NCBI GenBank assembly: GCA_947581885.1
Contig: CANPWF010000070.1
Span: 1 to 8,339 of the forward strand
Direction: 5' to 3'
DNA: 8,339 bases
Source: an uncultured Clostridia bacterium
GTDB taxonomy: Bacteria > Bacillota > Clostridia > Christensenellales > Borkfalkiaceae
Part shown: one piece after another, positions 1 through 6,000 of the stretch
How the letters are laid out: each line of letters opens with the position of its first letter
How positions within the stretch are numbered: the first letter of the stretch is position 1
Notes under the pieces: model-generated
Told to the model about the DNA's origin: nothing
Databases searched by the model: none
The model's input: only the letters and a program-made list of their open reading frames with translations
Position numbers and translations under genes: made by a program

Positions 1-3000
1 GGCTACATACAGCACCGAAGAGCACATCGCGAAGAACTACACCATCAGCCCCGTCTGGGGTGAGTTCACCGTCAGGGCGCGCGCCATCACCGTGCGGCTT
101 GCAACGAACAACCCTTCGAGCGAGTACGGCGATCCCATCACCGATCAAAAGGATTGGGGCTACGAGGCCTCGCTCACAAACGGCGAGGGCACAGCGATCT
201 TCGAGGGCGATCTCGTCAAATTTACGATGACGACCACCCTCAACGCGGGCGATCCCGTGCAAAACGGGTTGGTCGATGCGACGCTCGACGAGGGCGAAAA
301 CGACAACGCAAACTACGACATTACGTTTGTGCGCGGCAGTTATTCCATCGTCCAGCGCGAGATCGTCATCACGGTCGAGTCCATCGATCCCGTCACCTAC
401 GGCACGGAGTGGGTACCGCCGAAGTATACTCCCAAGCGCGCGGGGGATAAGCCGGGCGACGCCATTTTGCACGAGGGCGAAGTAGAGATCGTCATCAGCG
501 TACAGAACCCGCAGAGGAGCGCCACCGGGTTCCTCCGCTGGAAGGAAGGCGGGTATTTCCTCGACGCCTCCGTCACGGGCACGGCGCGGAGCAATTACAA
601 CGTTTCCATCGAGAACATCGACGACGTGAAGTATGTCGTCAAGAAACTCGATATCACCATCACCATTGAAGATGCGACCAGCGTCTACGGCGACCCCTTC
701 GCCGACCTCAAATGGACAGATGAAGGAAACAAAATCGTTGAAAAGGACGGCACGAAGGACGATCTTCAAATCGTGCTGCGGAGAGTGGGCGATGAGAAGA
801 GAGACGCCGGTCTCTATCCCATCTCGGGCGTGTGCGGAAATACCGATTACAACGTGACTTTCGAGGGTTCGTGGGAGAAGGCGGACGCCAATCAAGGCAA
901 GTGCGGCACCTATGAAGTGACGCGGCGCGAGGTCCATCTCACCGTCTCTGACCAGTCCCACGCCATCTACGGCGAGACGATCACGATCCGCGAGCCCGCC
1001 ATCGATTCCACGGTAAAGTATGCGACCGACAATCGCTACGCCCTCGCCTCGGGGGACAGAATTGCAAGCGTCGTCGAACTCTACATTCTCACGGCAAAGC
1101 CCGATACCGAGTGGGATAACGCTTCCAGGCTCGACGCGGGGAACTACACCCTGTGCGTCCGCGGCATCGACAAGAACTACAATATTGTCATGGATGCGGA
1201 GGGGACTTTCCGCGTCAACGCGCGCGAGATCCGCGTTCACATCGAAGATCAGCACGGCGTGTACGGCGAGGAAAACAAAGTCGCGGCGAACTACACCGTT
1301 ACAAACGGCAACGGCACGACGGGCGCCCCCATCGTAAAGGACGACAAATTCCTCTTCACGTTCACTTCGGACGCCTCCAAAGAAAAGGCGATCGTCGGCA
1401 GTTATCCCATCAAGGGATCTGCCGAAGCGCAGGGCGATACGAAGGCGAGCAACTATACGATCATCTACGAGGGCTCCTTCACGGACGGGACGAGCGGCAC
1501 GTATACCATCGCCAAGCGCGTCATCGTTGTCACCATCACCGATCAGACCGCCATCTACGGCGGCGAGGACGGCGCCACGCACATCCCCACGCCCGACAAC
1601 AAGTTCTATACCGCCGCCTACAACGGCGATACGGCGAACGCCATCCTCGACGGCGATGAAAAGGACCTTAAAATCCGCTTCACCCTGAAATACAGCGCGG
1701 CGGATCTCTCCACGGCGGGTGCGCTCAAAGCGGGCACTTATGCCATTGTCGGCGCCTACGGCGTGGACAACAGCCACACCAACTATGAAGTGAGTTTCGT
1801 CGGCGGCTGGACGGGAGAGGACGAGAACCACAACAAGGCGGGCACCTTCACGGTCACCCCCCGCGGCATCAACGTTTCCCTCGGCCTGGACGGCTCGCTC
1901 GCCACCAGCGAATACGGCGCAACGCCCCAAGGCCCTTGGACGCAAGTGTACAGTTCCATGTACCTCTACGCCCTCACGACGGGCACGGGCCACGCGATCG
2001 TCGCCGGCGATAAGATCGAGTTCACGATGAAGGCGCTTGCGGACGAGAAGTCGCACGTCGGCACCTATCCGCTCGTCGGCGAACTCACAGAGGGCGACAA
2101 CGACAACGGCAACTACAACTTCACCTTCACGGGCGCCTTCGTGGATACGGAAGGCGGCGCGAATGAAACGTACAACGGCATCGCGGGCATCTACACCGTC
2201 ACGCCGCGCAAGATCAAGGCGGAGATTTTGGCGTACACCCGCGAATACGGCGAGCAGGTCAACAACAAAGAGGTTCTCAGCGCGCTCAATGGAGCGGGGA
2301 CCGACGGCGTCTACTTCAAACTGCAAGAAGATTGGAGCGTCAACGGCGATACCGTATCCGATCTCGGCGTGGTCCTCGATTGTATCGCGGGCGAAAAGGA
2401 CGGCGCGCAGACGTACACCATCACGGGCACCGCCGCGAGCCGCGACTACGACGTGACTTTCACGGGCGGCGAAGGAAAGTATACCATCACGCCCCGCGTC
2501 GTCTACGTCGTCATCCTTCCGCAGGTGAGCGTGTACGGCAAGTCCATCAACGTGGAGCAGACCATGTGGTACGCCTACCGCAACAGATCCAAGGCGACAT
2601 GGAGCGGCGACTCGACTTTGGATCCGGGCCACGTGCTCGCCGCGGGCGAGACGCTCAAAGATCTGAATGTGCGCCTCACCAAGCGCGGCGCCATCGACGG
2701 CTACGATCCCGACGAGGGCAACGGCATCTACGGCGGGCAGTACGCCATCGAGGGCGATTACAGCAACGCCAACTATAAGGTCATCTTCGTCGGCGCGAGT
2801 ACCAAGACGTTCTTTGAGGACACCGACGCCTTCAAGGACACGACAAACCCGTATTATCAATACGTCATGTTCACGGGCAGCGACGGGTACGACTACGCCG
2901 ACGACCCCGACGGTCTCCTCAAAAAGGAGTTCGGCGCGAGCGGCATCTACACCGTCGCGCCGCGCAAAGTGACGATCGCGCTCAACGATATTTCGGGCAC

Positions 3001-6000
3001 CTACGGCGGAAACGAGCACACCCTCCACGGCGAACCGCTCAAAAAGGGCGTACAACTCGATCCCACCATGGGCATTGTGTGGAGATACGATTTCAACTCC
3101 GAGCAGATCGACGCGGGGCACGTGGAGTACCTCTCCTTCTATCTCGGCGGCAAGTTCGACAGCGTGGGCGAGGAGTATCTCACCGTGCGCGACTATCCCG
3201 TCATCGCCTATTGGGGGCTCGGTCTCGGCGAAAAGTCCCGCATGCGCGATTGGAACTATGAGATCACCTTCCACGGCGATTGGAGCGGCTCGCTCGACGG
3301 CACGTGGGCGGATACCGAAGGGCACACCCCGACTGACGGTTTGGCGGGCAAGTACACCGTGAAAAATGCCACCATCGAGCAGTACGGCGATTGGTACGAA
3401 GCCCTCGAATATATCCTCGAACACGGCGCAGAGCCCTACACCATGTCCGTGAACGGGAGCATGACCGATGTCGATCCCGAGGTCCTCACGCGCAAGCGGT
3501 ATTTCACCTTCCAGGGCGACGTCACCGCGGCCAGCCAAATCACCTACGGCAAGCTCTACTTCAACAAAGACAGCAACACCAAGGAAGGCGTGCTGCCCAC
3601 AACGGATTATGATCAAAAGGATCCCGCAACGGGCGCGCCCAAGGTGAACGAAGCGGGCTATTGGATCCTCGAAGTCACCGTACAGGCGCAGTATCACGAG
3701 CAAGCGACCTTCGACCTCGTATACCACATCACGCCCGATCTCATCGTCCTCACGCTGAAGGAGGATGCCTCCTACAAGTTCACCTACGGCGATTACCGCT
3801 ACGATGAAAGCGGCACGTACGGCCAGCCCTTCTCCGCGCTGGAAAGTGCGTTGAAAGAGTGGCTCCTCGGCGAAAAGTCCGTCGTCTCGGCAATGCGCCT
3901 CGAGGGCGAATATGTCGGGGCGGAGCAACTCTCCGAAAAGATCAGAGACCTCTTCCTGCAGGAAGAGATCACCGTCTCCGTCCACAAGATGGCGAGCAAT
4001 TGCAGTACGGGCGGCTACCTCAACGCAGGGCGCTACCTCGTCACCATCTCGGGCGGCGACAACCTCGAGATCACCTTCGTGCACGACTACGAAGTCATCA
4101 CCTGCGACCCCAAAACCGTCACGGCGACGTGGAAGGAACTCACGGGCAATGCGAAACAGGATAGTTACACCGACGGCGCAGACCTCTTCACCGTCACCTA
4201 CGACGGACGCCAGCACACCCTCGACCCGAGTGTGGAAGGCGTGCTCGAGGGCGACGTCACCACCGATTACGCCGCGGCAAGTTACCGCTATGATACGGAG
4301 AACGCCTTGGACGGCGCTTCCGCAACGCCGCTCGGCTACGGCTACTATGTGTGCCGCGTCACCTCCCGCGCACTCGGCGGGGCGGACGGCAGCAACTACG
4401 CCGTACAGGACGACCTCCACGCCTATGTGTTTGTGCAGAAGCGCGACGTCACCGTGGAGATCAAGGACAAGGCGCACCATACCTACGGCGACGCCGAGCC
4501 GGAGTTCACCGCTTCGGATTGGGATATCAGCGCCGATTCCTTCATGGCACAGGGCGAACAGAGGAGCGTGCTCGGCGTCGTTCTCACCCGCGAGAGCGGC
4601 AAGAACGTCGGAACTTACAAGGTGACGGGCACGTACTCCAACGACAACTACAACGTGACGTGGAAGGGGAGTTGGAAAGCGGAAGGCGATCTCGATAGCG
4701 GCAAGTGCGGCACGTTCACCATCGACCCGCGTCCCATCACCGTGACCCTGTTCGACAAGACGGTGACCTACGGTACGGCGCTTCCCGCAGAGGACGACCT
4801 CGCCTCCGATATCACGCTGTGGTACGCAACGTACGACCGCAATCCCCGCGGCGTTGCCATCATACAGGGCGACGATATTCACCTCACGATGAAGATCGGC
4901 TACACCTCTGCCGACCTCACCGCGACGGGCTATCTGATGGCGAAGAGTTACACCGTCAAGGCGGGTTGGGATAACGGGAATTACACCGTGACCTTTGAGA
5001 GCGACAGCACGCCTTCTCTGGCGACTTCGCTCTACATCGTCGGGAAACGCTCTCTGCGCGTCTCGCTCTTCGACGCGGCTCCCACCGAGTACGGGTACGA
5101 TCGTCCCGAAAGCATCTCGCACGCCTTCACGGGCTTCACCGCGGAGGATCAGGCGTACTTCGATGCGCATCCCGAAGAACTGTTCATCCGCTTCTTCTTC
5201 TACGATCCGGGGAAGAAGATGGAACTTTCGCCCGCCGCCAAGTACGATGCCGTCGGCATCTATGCGGTCTGCGGCGAGGTCACGGATAAGAACGATCCCA
5301 TCGGCTCCAACTACGAAGTCAACTTCGTGGGCAGTTGGGATGATAATACCTATCCCGATCTCGTGCAACACGCGGGCGTCTACCGCGTCACGCCGCGCAC
5401 GATCAGTATCATCATCCACAGCGTCTCGAGCGAGTACGGCGAGATCGCCTACGTGCCCATCGAGTTGCAGACGGGTTCGTCCCTCGTGGGATCGGATACT
5501 TTGGAAGGGCTCGGCATCCGCTATAAGACGGCCGCATATTACGACGGCCGCACCAACAAGCCGGGCACCTATCCCATCGAATACGATTCCATCGCAAATC
5601 CCAACTACCGCGTGAGCGGCGCCGTGTCCATCGACGCGACCTACACCGTGCTCAAACGCAAGATCAAGATCGTCGCAGGCGACCAGAGCGGCGAATACGG
5701 CGACGAGCACACCGTGCAGAGCGTGCAGGGCGTTCATTGGAGGGCAATTTGGGTGACGGCAGAGGGCGAACCCCGCGAAGAGGGACCCGGCATTGCCTAT
5801 GAGGACGATCTCATCAACAATCTCCGCTTGCTCTGCCGCAGCATCCTTACCTCCACGCGCGTCGGCAGCTATCCGCTCTCCGCGACCTACGAAACCGACG
5901 ATCGCTATGAGATCATAGCCGAAGAGTACGGCAACTATCAGGTCTTGCCGCGCGAGATCGTCGTGCATGTGGAGAGTTACGCGGATTGGGAGTACGGCGA

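Noticed and set aside
92..94. GTG as the start codon of the giant gene
   Set aside because: The frame is open upstream to position 2 and encodes the end of another MBG unit (KNYTI, then GEFTVRAR). No ribosome site precedes the GTG, so it is an internal valine codon.
3368..3739. The inserted domain as an enzyme (for example peptidase or glycosidase)
   Set aside because: I see no catalytic motif, and at about 124 residues with Ig-like ending strands it is better read as a structural or binding domain.
3912..4625. A 237-codon + strand open frame inside the giant gene, and similar ones at 1153-1659, 2037-2456 and 4995-5615
   Set aside because: They encode Arg/Ser/Thr-rich low-complexity sequence typical of out-of-frame reading through GC-rich codons, and overlap a frame with clear domain periodicity.
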